A stretch of DNA of 64,000 nucleotides from Gillisella vitis. GTDB lineage: Bacteria > Pseudomonadota > Alphaproteobacteria > Rhizobiales > Rhizobiaceae. The stretch spans positions 186,001 through 250,000 of the forward strand of contig NZ_JACHLU010000006.1 in NCBI RefSeq assembly GCF_014204625.1, given 5' to 3'. The notes under the pieces were generated by a model. It saw nothing but the letters and a program-made list of their open reading frames with translations. It was not told the DNA's origin and did no database searches. Positions 44,428 to 53,696 of the stretch are shown in pieces (the stretch's first letter is position 1; each line of letters begins with the position of its first letter). The translations under genes and the position numbers were made by a program.

Positions 44428-45988
44428 CCTCAACCACTCCCCCAGCCGCTTGCCCGTAAGCATCAAATGCAGCCTGTGATTGCTGACGCTGTCCGCCATG
44501 ATTTTGACCACTGCTGTTTTGCTGCGCCTGCTGCTGGCTGCTGGTCTGGCTTTGACTGTTATTTTGGCTGGCATCATTCGTGGATTTATCTGGGCTGGCT
44601 ATGCTGATCTGGATCTGGTCAACACTCAGGCCTTGCGCCTTGAGCGATTTTAACAGTTCGCCCTGATCTTCGTGCAGCTTGCGATAAGCAGAGCCATTCT
44701 CGACAACAAGACTGACGCTCAATTGCCCGTCAACAAGCTTCAGATTGGCTGTCACCGTGCCGAGGCTTTCGGGCGTCATTTTGATGGTCAATGTGTTCAG
44801 CGTCTTGTCTGTTGCCACCCTGTCAGTCGCCGTAATCTCACCAGAAGAGGAGCTGCGCATCACCGATGACCACTCACCGTCACCCGCCATGGTTGCGGCA
44901 ATATTTGCCCCATTGCTGGTATTGACTGGCGCAATAATCCTGCGGCTATCAATCACATCCACATTTTGCAGCGTGTCCTGGTGAACCAAAGTTGCAGAAT
45001 CGGCAACGGTCAGTGCATCATCAACTCCAGAGCCTGCCGCATGATCGTTGCTGCTCACCATGTGCAGCGCATCAGCAGCGCTATTGCGTGTGGTCTGCGC
45101 AGTGGTCGCGGCCGTTTGGGTGGTGGCCGTCTGGGTGGTCTCCGCAATCTTGCCAGCATCGATAGACTTTGCCTTCGCATCAAGCCCGTCTTTCAGCATG
45201 TTGCCAGCGGTCGCCTTAACTGTAGCATCGGTTACAACCGTCGTTTGCGATGTCGTCACTGAAGCTTGTCCAGCAGTCGCCGTTTGCCCCACCAGCAAGG
45301 ACAAGGCATCCTGAACACCGACAGACGCATCCTTTTGCGATACCGGGGTGTCCCCCTCCTTATCGGCATCCGCAGTCTCGGATTTCGTCTTTGTTGGCGA
45401 TTTGACAGCCGCTTTTGTCGCATCTGTAACAATGGCGGCATTGTCTGCAATCTGTTCAAGCCCGACTTGCGCGAGAGCCTGATCATCAACCTTGGTTTGA
45501 TCTTTTGTCGGTACCTTCACAGCACCGTTGTCTTCGACAGGCGTATCGCTTTGAGGGGCAGTGGTCACAGTCCCGTCCTGTGCGAGCGCGGCAACCAGTT
45601 TTGCAAGGGTTGCGCTGGCCGCTTTTGCCGAGCGTGTATCATCACCAACCTGCGCCGCTGTGTCACTCTGAACATCCGTCACCGAGGGCGTCCTTGCCCC
45701 TGCATCAGTGGCCTCGGTGTCGATGTCCGCCATCGCGCTGTCATCAACCGACGCGGTATTGTCGTTTTCTCCCGTGGCTTTGCCACTGGCTGCATCAACC
45801 TTGTCAGAAGCAGAGCTACTGCGTGTCTGATCGTCGGCTGATGCTGATTTTCCGCGATCACGACCGGCCGATGTATCTGCAAGTGCAGACTGAAAATTAC
45901 CAGCCCCAGCCTGTGATTGATCAGTGCGTGTACCAGTGTAGGCAGCCGAAATACTGGCGCCAGTTGCTGCTGGAATTGTTGCATCCAT
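44357..45988 (-). CDS. fliK: Hook-length control protein FliK (formerly MotD in rhizobia)
   Basis: This exported molecular ruler has 543 residues. Residues 1-400 are low-complexity Ala/Thr/Asp/Ser-rich with no fold, and 400-490 hold the conserved switch domain: LTIKMTPESLGTVTANLKLVDGQLSVSLVVENGSAYRKLHEDQGELLKSLKAQGLSV. After that comes a Gln/Ser/Asn-rich tail. It lies two bases after motC in the fliH-like-motB-motC-fliK unit. The rhizobial gene was first named motD. Confidence 0.9.
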   Translation of the reverse strand: MDATIPAATGASISAAYTGTRTDQSQAGAGNFQSALADTSAGRDRGKSASADDQTRSSSASDKVDAASGKATGENDNTASVDDSAMADIDTEATDAGARTPSVTDVQSDTAAQVGDDTRSAKAASATLAKLVAALAQDGTVTTAPQSDTPVEDNGAVKVPTKDQTKVDDQALAQVGLEQIADNAAIVTDATKAAVKSPTKTKSETADADKEGDTPVSQKDASVGVQDALSLLVGQTATAGQASVTTSQTTVVTDATVKATAGNMLKDGLDAKAKSIDAGKIAETTQTATTQTAATTAQTTRNSAADALHMVSSNDHAAGSGVDDALTVADSATLVHQDTLQNVDVIDSRRIIAPVNTSNGANIAATMAGDGEWSSVMRSSSSGEITATDRVATDKTLNTLTIKMTPESLGTVTANLKLVDGQLSVSLVVENGSAYRKLHEDQGELLKSLKAQGLSVDQIQISIASPDKSTNDASQNNSQSQTSSQQQAQQNSSGQNHGGQRQQSQAAFDAYGQAAGGVVEDATSSGASGSGNSGSGAGGQLYL

Positions 45989-45990
45989 GA

Positions 45991-47313
45991 TTATTTTCCA
46001 CCCTCCCCATTCAATAACTTATCAATTTCATCAAGCTTGCTGCGACCATTGGTGACAAACGCATCAAAAACCGGATCTGCCGCCTGACTCTCCTCAACAA
46101 CGGGTTGCCCCGTTTGGGACATGGGCGTTTCGTTCTTCATTTCTGGAGCCTGTCGCATCTGCGGTGCAGTCGGGTCTTGTTGCGTATCTGCGGCGGCGGC
46201 GGGTTCCGCCGGGGTCGTCGCCGGTGCAGGCACAGCAAAATTTGCCGCTGTTGGTAACGTAACAATATCCTCGGCAACCCTGCGCGCCGCCTCAAGAAGA
46301 GCCTTGTCCGAAGCTGAAAGTTCACTTTCCTTCAGATTTTCGATCGTCTTGAGCGCCGTTTTGACGTCAGTGGTTGGAATACGCGCCAAGCCACCATAAA
46401 GCAGTGCCTGCGGATCATTGCCGCCGGACGATCCGACCAGAGCCTGGGCATGGCCAGCAGCCAGAGCGGCCAGTTGCTGATTCCCATTGATCGACGCGCG
46501 CCGAGCAATGCGCAGGTATATCTCACGCTGGCGTTCCGGGTCCATGATTGCCAATGTCGCCAGAACATCTTCTTCTTTCATCTCCTTGAAATGATCAACA
46601 ATCAGCTGCACCAGCATATCAGCAAACTGGTTTGCGTAGGGAGAATGTAAGAACCGCCGGGCATAGCGATTGGCATAGATCAACGCCTTCTGCACTTGGC
46701 CAACCTCGATCGCAATCGAGAAAGAACGCCGCAAAGCCGCCTCTTCGACGATTGTTCCAGGCATGAAAAGACGGGCCAGATCATAAAATTTCAGCGACCC
46801 GGCAGGATCTTTTGCAAATGTCACATTGCCGGCCACAAGAGCGAGATATGCGCTAATCCGCGTGTTTTTATAGACGTCAACCATAGACGTGATGCTGTTG
46901 GCAACAAGAGCGCCCTTGCCACTCAGATATTGCCGAAGCACATCCGTCACACGATTGTCGAAGTGACCATCAATATCCCGGGAAACAAGATATTCAAGCG
47001 TCGCTGGATTGCCGCCACTCATTGTATAGATCAATGCCGCATCAACATTGCGGGGGTCTCTAAACTCCGCAGGGTCGGCAGACCTTAGCCTTTTGTCTAT
47101 CCGCTCCAGCACGAAACGCTGCATATCGGCAGCGGAATGATCGCCCATGACCACGGAATCCTGCACGAATTGCAAGGACCGCAACATAAGATAAGGCGGA
47201 AGATTTTCGCTGTCATCTGCTCCGCCTGCGGCGCGCACGCTGGCAACATCCAGCAGCAGAACAACGCCACAGACAAGCAATCTGGACAGCCGGGATCGGG
47301 TGGAGAAGCTCAC
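45991..47313 (-). CDS. motC: Periplasmic motility protein MotC
   Basis: This 440-residue exported protein (signal region SRLSRLLVCGVVLLLDVASVRAA) is needed for flagellar rotation in rhizobia; MotC acts at the stator with MotB, and MotE assists its folding. The body is helical, with ENLPPYLMLRSLQFVQDSVVMGDHSAADMQRFVLERIDKRL and a Pro/Ala/Gln-rich tail. GTG 47313 starts one base after the motB TAA; a longer frame to 47376 overlaps motB and has no reason to be used. Confidence 0.88.
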   Translation of the reverse strand: MSFSTRSRLSRLLVCGVVLLLDVASVRAAGGADDSENLPPYLMLRSLQFVQDSVVMGDHSAADMQRFVLERIDKRLRSADPAEFRDPRNVDAALIYTMSGGNPATLEYLVSRDIDGHFDNRVTDVLRQYLSGKGALVANSITSMVDVYKNTRISAYLALVAGNVTFAKDPAGSLKFYDLARLFMPGTIVEEAALRRSFSIAIEVGQVQKALIYANRYARRFLHSPYANQFADMLVQLIVDHFKEMKEEDVLATLAIMDPERQREIYLRIARRASINGNQQLAALAAGHAQALVGSSGGNDPQALLYGGLARIPTTDVKTALKTIENLKESELSASDKALLEAARRVAEDIVTLPTAANFAVPAPATTPAEPAAAADTQQDPTAPQMRQAPEMKNETPMSQTGQPVVEESQAADPVFDAFVTNGRSKLDEIDKLLNGEGGK

Positions 47314-47314
47314 C

Positions 47315-48649
47315 TTAATTCTGATCCCCCTGCACAAGAATCTCAATACGGCGATTGACTGCCGCATAGGGATCATCAGCCTTCAGCAGGCGCCGATCAG
47401 CAAAGCCGGAAACCTGGGTGATACGGGCCTCGTCAAGCCCCCCACGCACCAGCATATAATAAGCCGCATGAGCGCGATCCATCGAAAGACTCCAGTTATC
47501 CTTGCCTGTTCCCTTGTAGGGACGCCCATCTGTATGGCCGCGAATGACAACAGCACCCTTGCGCTCGGCCAGCAATTTGCCGATCTTTTCCATCGCCAGC
47601 ACCATTTCCCTGCTGGGAACGGCAGACCCGACGTTGAACATCTGGTCGTTGTTTTGATCCGTCAAGGTTACAAGCAAGCCACCCTCCGCAGGCTGCACGA
47701 TCAGCCCTTCGGCAAGTTTGCCCGCAACACCCGACATTTGCTGAACAAGCTCCTGCTTGAGGGCGTCAGCCTGTGTCTGCTGCTCCGCCGTCACGGCCGC
47801 CTTATCATCTGTCTGTGGTTGTTTTGGATCAGCGTTCGCTTCTTTCTGATCGGGATTATCCGGACGTGCTTTGGGGACCACCATGGCAGCCTGCTGCTCC
47901 ATGCTCTGGATTGCCTGCTTGTCACTGGCACTTTGCGCAGCTGCACTTGCGGCCAGACCCGTTGTCGGCCCTTGCGCAAAGGGATCAGGCTTCGCATCCG
48001 AAGGCGTGACCTCTGCATCGCTCTTCATGGCGGTCGTCGCGGGTGCTTGCGGTGCGCCCGGTTTGCCCGGCGCAGTCTGAACCTGCTGGCTCCAGAAATC
48101 CGGATCAAATGGATCACGATAGGCCTCACCGCCAGAAGCTCCGGTTGAAGGCCCGGAATCACTGGCCCCCCCCTCACCCTTAACGCTGACATTGGCCTGC
48201 TGGCCAACTTCCTGCGCTATTTCGGCCAGAACCGAATAGGGATTTTCAAAAAGATCGGCTTCCGCCTGCTGCTGGTCGCTCGCTTGAGAAGACGTGCTCG
48301 GGTCAGGGGCAGACGTATTGCCCTCCGTTGCGTCCTCGGCCTTGACCTTGGAGCGTGCTTTTTCTTCCTCACCCTCGGCCTGATCGACAGGCTTTTTCTT
48401 GCCTTTTTCTGTCGGCTTTTCATCAGACAGCTTGATCGGGTTGAAATAGCTGGCCACCGACGCCTTGGTTGGCTCGTTGGCTGCATTGACCAGCCACATC
48501 ACAAGAAAAAACGCCATCATCGCCGTCATGAAGTCGGCGTAAGCAATTTTCCACGCGCCACCATGCGCACCATCATGATCACCACCGCCGTGGCGCTTGA
48601 TGACAATGACTTCGTTTTTGCCGTGGTGATGATTTTCGGCGTCGCTCAT
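47315..48649 (-). CDS. motB: Flagellar stator protein MotB
   Basis: This 444-residue inner-membrane stator subunit carries the proton path residue in YADFMTAMMAFFLVMWLVNA (Asp near residue 40) and a C-terminal OmpA-like peptidoglycan-binding domain (VVIRGHTDGRPYKGTGKDNWSLSMDRAHAAYYML). Between them are about 250 residues rich in Gln, Ala, Pro and charged residues, much longer than in E. coli MotB. The start at 48649 overlaps the previous gene by ATGA; a frame to 48679 is also open. MotA is not in this window. Confidence 0.95.
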   Translation of the reverse strand: MSDAENHHHGKNEVIVIKRHGGGDHDGAHGGAWKIAYADFMTAMMAFFLVMWLVNAANEPTKASVASYFNPIKLSDEKPTEKGKKKPVDQAEGEEEKARSKVKAEDATEGNTSAPDPSTSSQASDQQQAEADLFENPYSVLAEIAQEVGQQANVSVKGEGGASDSGPSTGASGGEAYRDPFDPDFWSQQVQTAPGKPGAPQAPATTAMKSDAEVTPSDAKPDPFAQGPTTGLAASAAAQSASDKQAIQSMEQQAAMVVPKARPDNPDQKEANADPKQPQTDDKAAVTAEQQTQADALKQELVQQMSGVAGKLAEGLIVQPAEGGLLVTLTDQNNDQMFNVGSAVPSREMVLAMEKIGKLLAERKGAVVIRGHTDGRPYKGTGKDNWSLSMDRAHAAYYMLVRGGLDEARITQVSGFADRRLLKADDPYAAVNRRIEILVQGDQN

Positions 48650-49296
48650 GCCAGAACTTTCTTCAGGCTCGCAGTCCAAGCCGAAATACGGGTAACAAGG
48701 GCGGCATCATGAATGTCGACGGCCAGATCGAGATCATCAACCTCGATGTGGCGCAAAAGATCTTCATGTCCGTCCATCTGCATTTTAAGGCGTTCGAAAA
48801 GTGCTTCAGGGCCACGCACGGTCACAACACCAGCCTGCCCTTCAAGGATCGCCTCCTTCAACAGGGCGGCAATGTCATTCAACGCGGTTTCAACCAATGC
48901 TTCCTGTAAAAAAGGCGCAACAGCCGCAACCGTCTGCTCCCCGACCACATCAGAAACAGATGCCGCGATTTTTTCAAGCCCTTGTGCAATCACCGTTGCC
49001 AATGCCTTCTGATGCGCTTTTTCCTGTTCCTTGATCTGCTCGGCGTGATGTGCTTCGAGACGATGAATCTCTTGTGCATGTTGCTCTGCCAATTGCTGTG
49101 AAGCAGCCTCAAAACCCTCGGCATAGGCCTGAGCGCGCACAGCCTCCACATCAATCGGGTCCGGCTGTGGCAACTCGAGAGCAGGCTCATCATCCATGCC
49201 AAAGGCATCCATGTCAAAGCCCACAGTATCGGAGACAAGGCTGCTCGGCTTGGGCGAAGAGAAGTCCTTCAGATAGTGGGCCAGCGGCATACTCAT
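48646..49296 (-). CDS. FliH-like export-ATPase regulator
   Basis: This 216-residue protein has a Pro/Asp-rich N-terminus, a long His/Glu/Gln-rich coiled coil (QLAEQHAQEIHRLEAHHAEQIKEQEKAHQKALATVIAQGLEKI, about 75-125) and a C-terminal domain with AALLKEAILEGQAGVVTVRGPEALFERLK and VDDLDLAVDIHDAALVTRISAW. This order matches FliH/HrpE, the partner of FliI. It is the first gene of the unit with motB, motC and fliK. ATG 49296 has AGGAG eight bases upstream. No other FliH candidate is seen in the window. Confidence 0.6.
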   Translation of the reverse strand: MSMPLAHYLKDFSSPKPSSLVSDTVGFDMDAFGMDDEPALELPQPDPIDVEAVRAQAYAEGFEAASQQLAEQHAQEIHRLEAHHAEQIKEQEKAHQKALATVIAQGLEKIAASVSDVVGEQTVAAVAPFLQEALVETALNDIAALLKEAILEGQAGVVTVRGPEALFERLKMQMDGHEDLLRHIEVDDLDLAVDIHDAALVTRISAWTASLKKVLA

Positions 49297-49537
49297 TGTC
49301 ATTTCTCCTGCCAACAGCGCAGGATGTCAAACTGTGACAGATCCACGCTCTCAACTTGCTGCATCATACCACCTTAAGCCAGATCAGCTCGAGGGAAACG
49401 CTTATGTCCATCTTAACAGCGTCCATAAGTCTGACAGTTAAGACAACAGTGTTCATTTGCGTTGACCGACGCTAAGGGTTCAAACTTGTGCGAGGATTTT
49501 CGAGGCAACGAAAAACACCCGGTTTTCCGTGCTGTGC

Positions 49538-49580
49538 TTTAAAAAGCGTTGGACCGCGCAAGGGCAGTGCGCGGTCCAAC
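49538..49580 (-). terminator. Rho-independent terminator of the fourth flagellin gene
   Basis: GTTGGACCGCGCA (plus 49548-49560) and TGCGCGGTCCAAC (49568-49580) form a perfect 13-bp stem; on the minus strand GCTTTTTAAAG follows. It lies in the 338-bp gap 49315-49652, which otherwise holds only the likely promoter of the fliH-like-motB unit. Confidence 0.92.
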
Positions 49581-49652
49581 AGTTCCACCAGATGCCGATG
49601 ACCGGCGGCACGGCAGAGAACAAGTGTCAACTCCGGCCCGTTTTGTCGCCGT

Positions 49653-50615
49653 TTACTTGAACAGCGTGAGAATTGTCTCTGCGTTGGTATTGGCGATCGA
49701 GAGAGACTGAATGCCCAACTGCTGCTGGGTTTGCAGCGCCTTGATCTTCGTTGATTCTTCATTCATGTCAGCATCCACCAGACGCCCAACACCCTTATCA
49801 ATGGTATCGCTGAGATCCTTCACGAATGTGTTCTGCAACTCGATACGACTGCTGATCGCGCCAAGCGTTGATGCGGAATCGGTCAATGTTTGCAACATCA
49901 AATCAACCGCAGAAATCATCCCGTCCAGATTGCTATCCGAGGTGCTGCTCGAAATTTCGATCAAACTGCCTGTTGCAGAGGTTGCTGAGTCCGCATCAAG
50001 CAGGAAATATGTTCCGGTGGTCGTTGTCGTTCCCTGTGTGTAGGTCGCTGTTGTATCGCGGGTCAAGATCCCCAGAGAAGCGTTTTCCGTATCAATCAAT
50101 GTCGAATTGGCGGTGTTATACTTCAATGTCGTGACCGACACCGTTCCATCGCTTGCCCGGTTGAACGAGCCGACCATTTCCTTGGTGCCCGCAGCATTTG
50201 CGGATGCATTATAGAGCCAGTTCTCACCCGAAAAAGAGGCGGATTCGGCAATCGACTCCAACTGGTTCTTCAGTTCAGAGATTTCCTGATTGATCTTGTC
50301 TTTATCAACGCCCGGTTCGCGGGCTGCAACCAGCTTTGACTTGATGGTGCTGATAACATCAACAGCTGATTCGAGACCTGTATAAGCAGTGTCCGCTTTT
50401 GATGCGGCAAGCCCCAAGGCGTCCTGAACGGTGGCAAGTGCCTTATTGTCCGATCGCATCGTGGTCGCAATCGACCAATAGGCAGCGTTATCGGATGCGT
50501 TTTCAACCTTGTAGCCAGACGAAATTCTCGCCTGTGTCGTCTGCATGTTCGTGTCAATTGTACGCAGAGTCTGCAAAGCCGCCATTGCGGCTGAATTGGT
50601 CATAATACTGGTCAT
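49653..50615 (-). CDS. fla: Flagellin (fourth copy, diverged)
   Basis: This 320-residue filament subunit has the conserved N-terminal helix region (SIMTNSAAMAALQTLRTIDTNMQTTQARISSGYKVENASDNAAYWSIATTMRSD) and C-terminus (VDADMNEESTKIKALQTQQQLGIQSLSIANTNAETILTLFK). It differs more from the other three flagellins than they do from each other. ATG 50615 follows GGGGCA at six bases; a longer frame adds only MGHP. It has its own leader and terminator. The fla letter is not assigned because rhizobial naming differs by species. Confidence 0.95.
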   Translation of the reverse strand: MTSIMTNSAAMAALQTLRTIDTNMQTTQARISSGYKVENASDNAAYWSIATTMRSDNKALATVQDALGLAASKADTAYTGLESAVDVISTIKSKLVAAREPGVDKDKINQEISELKNQLESIAESASFSGENWLYNASANAAGTKEMVGSFNRASDGTVSVTTLKYNTANSTLIDTENASLGILTRDTTATYTQGTTTTTGTYFLLDADSATSATGSLIEISSSTSDSNLDGMISAVDLMLQTLTDSASTLGAISSRIELQNTFVKDLSDTIDKGVGRLVDADMNEESTKIKALQTQQQLGIQSLSIANTNAETILTLFK

Positions 50616-50685
50616 AGGGTGCCCCAATCTGGTTACGGGACATACCGGGCTTTAAAAATTACCGGCAACGATGGTCTGCATCATG
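50616..50685 (-). promoter_or_regulatory. Structured leader of flagellin gene 4
   Basis: Minus-strand order: CATGATG (plus 50679-50685), CCGG (50662-50665), CCGG (50645-50648), UGUCCC (plus GGGACA 50637-50642), then the SD GGGGCA (plus 50620-50625). UGUCCC can pair with GGGGCA (one G-U) around an 11-nt loop, covering the SD. Confidence 0.55.
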
Positions 50686-50830
50686 CACGCTGGCTATATT
50701 TTGCCCTGATAGCCAGCCCAACGCTCTTTATAAATTATTAACCATTAAAATGTTAACGAAAGGTTAACCATGTTATGGATTTTTTAATGTGTGTAAACAA
50801 AATCTGAATTTTTTCAAGAGCCAAAGACAC

Positions 50831-50866
50831 AAAAACGAAAAAAGCCGCGGCAGATGCCGCGGCTTT
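50831..50866 (-). terminator. Rho-independent terminator of the third flagellin gene
   Basis: AAAGCCGCGGC (plus 50841-50851) pairs with GCCGCGGCTTT (50856-50866), followed on the minus strand by TTTTTTCGTTTTTG. It is 48 bases after the stop at 50915. Confidence 0.93.
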
Positions 50867-50914
50867 GACCGTAAATATATCGTGGTAGGCGGCAAAAGCC
50901 GCCCAACATTGCCG

Positions 50915-51871
50915 TTACTTGAAGAGCGACAGAATGTTTTCCGAGTTGGAATTGGCAATCGACAGTGATTGAATGCCGAGCTGCTGCTGAGTCTGAAGAG
51001 CCTTCAACTTGGTTGATTCTTCATTCATGTCGGCGTCAACCAGACGGCCAACACCCGTGTCAATGGTATCGCTCAGGTTCTTGATAAACGTGTCCTGAAT
51101 CTTCAGGCGCGATGTCGTCGCACCAATCGTTGCACCGGCATCGGTCATGTTTTGCAGCATGAGATCAACCGCAGCCACCATACCGTCGATCAAGACATCT
51201 GACGTGTCTGATGCCAGCGCCACTTCCGTAGCAGACGCGGTTCCGCCTTGCGAAGCAATCAGGAAGTAGGTGCCAGTGGTCGTGGTGGTGCCTTGTACAA
51301 AGGTTGCCGTGGTTGCCTTAGTCAGCAAACCGTCATCAGCTGTGAGATCATTAATCAGCATCGATTTGGATGTGTCGAACGAGATCGTCTTGACCGAAAC
51401 ATTGCCATCGCTGCCACGCACAAACGAGCCAACCATTTCCTGCGTCGTGCCAGCTTCAGTGTCACTGTAAAGCCAGTTTTCACCGTTGAACGAAGCAGAC
51501 TTGGAAATCGAGCCAAGCTGGTTCTTCAGCTCGGTCAGTTCCTTGTTGATCTTTTCCTTGTCAACGCCTGGCTCACGTGCTGCAACAAGCTTGGCCTTGA
51601 TGTCGGTAACAACATCAATAGCGGCTTCCATGCCGGTGTAAGCGGTATCGGCCTTGGCCGCACCAAGGCCGATAGCATCTTCAACAGCACCCAGCGCTTT
51701 GTTGTCAGAGCGCATCGTGGTTGCAATCGACCAGTAAGCCGCGTTGTCAGAAGCCTTTTCGACTGTGTAACCAGAGGAAATAGCGCTCTGGGTCTTTTCC
51801 ATATCGGCATTGATAGACCGCATGGTGGAAAGTGCGGCAATCGCCGAGGTGTTCGTCATAATGCTTGCCAT
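50915..51871 (-). CDS. fla: Flagellin (third copy)
   Basis: This 318-residue filament subunit is close to flaA and flaB. Its N-terminus is ASIMTNTSAIAALSTMRSINADMEKTQSAISSGYTVEKASDNAAYW; its C-terminus NEESTKLKALQTQQQLGIQSLSIANSNSENILSLFK. The central domain is short, as in rhizobial complex flagella. ATG 51871 has AAGGGG eight bases upstream. It is monocistronic with leader and terminator. Confidence 0.96.
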   Translation of the reverse strand: MASIMTNTSAIAALSTMRSINADMEKTQSAISSGYTVEKASDNAAYWSIATTMRSDNKALGAVEDAIGLGAAKADTAYTGMEAAIDVVTDIKAKLVAAREPGVDKEKINKELTELKNQLGSISKSASFNGENWLYSDTEAGTTQEMVGSFVRGSDGNVSVKTISFDTSKSMLINDLTADDGLLTKATTATFVQGTTTTTGTYFLIASQGGTASATEVALASDTSDVLIDGMVAAVDLMLQNMTDAGATIGATTSRLKIQDTFIKNLSDTIDTGVGRLVDADMNEESTKLKALQTQQQLGIQSLSIANSNSENILSLFK

Positions 51872-51948
51872 AGGAATTGCCCCTTAAAGGTCACGGAATG
51901 GGAAGGGACAGACCGGACTTTGTACCGGTAACATTGGTCAGCTTCATG
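51872..51948 (-). promoter_or_regulatory. Structured leader of flagellin gene 3
   Basis: Minus-strand order: CATGAAG (plus 51942-51948), CCGG (51925-51928), CCGG (51913-51916), UGUCCCUU (plus AAGGGACA 51903-51910), SD AAGGGGCA (plus 51878-51885). The UGUCCCUU and SD blocks form 8 pairs (one G-U) with a 17-nt loop. Confidence 0.6.
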
Positions 51949-52396
51949 CCCGCCGTGATCTTTTCTGTTGCTCGGCCCAATGCTTTTGTGAGGCCAGAAA
52001 ACACTATTATAGTTAACAAAGAATAAACGTTACAAAACATGATTAATAAAATTTGAAAGGCACGATAGGTTTTGGCGCGCTGAACCGCCATGCCCCCTAT
52101 GGTAGCACGCTGCGACACCAGTGAAGGGCGGCAAAGTCCGCTACAAAACGGCAGCCCTTTCATCATACATGGCACACGGCGCTGCAATACCAAGGCTCGA
52201 AGCTGCGAGAGCACCCTCGCCTTGAACGCATTGCACCTATCTCAAATGTTATCCAGGTGCTTGAGATATTTGCAAAAGGAATACCGAGAGTGATGTTCAA
52301 TGAATCCCGGTATAAAGCGATTCCGACAAGCCGTGACAATAACAGTGAACACAAGATAGGGCGTTTCGCATGGATCATTTTGAAAATGCGACAACA
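51949..52396. other. Spacer between flagellin genes 2 and 3
   Basis: No gene is supported. The part next to the third flagellin is AT-rich and probably contains its promoter. Position 52206-52226 is a copy of the family E repeat; the remainder shows nothing that I can name. Confidence 0.5.
52206..52226. repeat. Short repeat, family E (copy 2)
   Basis: CGAGAGCACCCTCGCCTTG plus AA matches 31752-31772 at 20 of 21 positions. It is too short to call a mobile unit with confidence. Confidence 0.55.
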
Positions 52397-52424
52397 AATA
52401 AAAAAGCCGGGCTTTCGCCCGGCT
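52397..52424 (-). terminator. Rho-independent terminator of flaB
   Basis: AGCCGGGC (plus 52405-52412) pairs with GCCCGGCT (52417-52424), followed on the minus strand by TTTTTTATT. It is 27 bases after the stop at 52452. Confidence 0.92.
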
Positions 52425-52451
52425 CTTCGTGCTGCGACGTCTCTGCTCTTC

Positions 52452-53411
52452 TTAACGGAAGAGGGACAGAAGTGTTTCCGAGCTGGAATTGGCAATCGAC
52501 AGAGCCTGAATACCGAGCTGCTGCTGAGTCTGAAGTGCCTTCAGCTTGGTCGACTCCTCATTCATGTCGGCATCAACCAGACGGCCAACACCCGTATCAA
52601 TGGTATCGCTCAGGTCCTTGATAAAGGTATCCTGAAGCTTCAGACGCGATGTCGTTGCACCAATCGTTGCACCCGCGTCCGTCATGCTCGACAGCATCTT
52701 GTCAACCGAAGCCACCATGCCGTCGATGGTGAGATCAGTCGTGTTTGTTGCCAGCGTCACTTCCGAACCAGCCGATGCCGCCGTGCCTTCCGAAGCAATC
52801 AGGAAGTAGGTGCCAGTGGTCGTGGTGGTGCCTTGTACAAAGGTTGCCGTGGTTGCCGCAGTCAGCAAGCCGTCATCAGCATTAAGATCATTGATCAGCA
52901 TCGAACTGGATGTATCGAACGAGATCGTCTTGATCGAAACATTGCCATCGCTGCCACGCACAAACGAGCCAACCATTTCCTGGGTCGTACCAGCTTCGGT
53001 GCTGCTATACAGCCAGTTTTCACCGTTGAACGAAGCAGACTTGGCAATCGAGCCAAGCTGGTTCTTCAGCTCGGTCAGCTCCTTGTTGATCTTCTCTTTG
53101 TCAACACCTGGCTCACGTGCTGCAACAAGCTTGGCCTTGATGTCGGTAACAACATCAATAGCGGCTTCCATGCCGGTGTAAGCGGTATCGGTCTTGGCAG
53201 CACCAAGGCCGATAGCATCTTCAACAGCGCTCAACGCTTTATTGTCAGAGCGCATCGTGGTTGCAATCGACCAGTAAGCCGCGTTGTCAGAAGCCTTTTC
53301 GACTGTGTAACCAGAGGAAATAGCGCTCTGGGTCTTTTCCATATCGGCATTAATAGACCGCATGGTGGAAAGTGCGGCAATGGCCGAATTGTTCGTCATA
53401 ATGCTTGTCAT
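52452..53411 (-). CDS. flaB: Flagellin FlaB (second copy)
   Basis: This 319-residue filament subunit is nearly identical to the third flagellin at its N-terminus and to flaA over residues about 75-145. ATG 53411 (TSIMTNNSAIAALSTMRSINAD) has AAGGGG upstream; an open frame to 53462 runs through the leader and is not expected to be translated as a fusion. It ends GIQALSIANSSSETLLSLFR. It has its own leader and terminator. The letter follows gene order only. Confidence 0.96.
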   Translation of the reverse strand: MTSIMTNNSAIAALSTMRSINADMEKTQSAISSGYTVEKASDNAAYWSIATTMRSDNKALSAVEDAIGLGAAKTDTAYTGMEAAIDVVTDIKAKLVAAREPGVDKEKINKELTELKNQLGSIAKSASFNGENWLYSSTEAGTTQEMVGSFVRGSDGNVSIKTISFDTSSSMLINDLNADDGLLTAATTATFVQGTTTTTGTYFLIASEGTAASAGSEVTLATNTTDLTIDGMVASVDKMLSSMTDAGATIGATTSRLKLQDTFIKDLSDTIDTGVGRLVDADMNEESTKLKALQTQQQLGIQALSIANSSSETLLSLFR

Positions 53412-53491
53412 AGGACTTGCCCCTTTTAAGACAAAAAAACAGAAGGGACATTCCGGGCTCACTCCCCCGGCAGACGACAGGTTGCTTCATG
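53412..53491 (-). promoter_or_regulatory. Structured leader of flaB
   Basis: Minus-strand order: CATGAAG (plus 53485-53491), CCGG (53467-53470), CCGG (53453-53456), UGUCCCUU (plus AAGGGACA 53443-53450), SD AAGGGGCA (plus 53418-53425). It has 8 pairs with one G-U and a 17-nt loop, the same geometry as gene 3. Confidence 0.6.
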
Positions 53492-53638
53492 CTATTAACG
53501 ATTAAGTTAATCTATCGCCTTGATGATTGCAGTTAAAGCCATTAAAGTTAATTTTTAGTTGAAAACAAAACATCTCAATGAATTATGCTAATTTTAATAA
53601 ATTATAAAATTTCATTAAAGATTCGTTACTGAACTAAT

Positions 53639-53667
53639 AGAAAATGGCCGGGCTTTCACCCGGCCAT
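53639..53667 (-). terminator. Rho-independent terminator of flaA
   Basis: ATGGCCGGG (plus 53644-53652) pairs with CCCGGCCAT (53659-53667), followed on the minus strand by TTTTCTATTAG. It is 30 bases after the stop at 53697. Confidence 0.85.
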
Positions 53668-53696
53668 CATCAAAAGTAGACTTGTTGCAATTCCGA

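Noticed and set aside
51891..52214. Minus-strand ORF ending in the leader of the third flagellin
   Set aside because: It begins in unconserved spacer, is not present upstream of the other flagellins, and only its last 18 codons coincide with the shared leader block.
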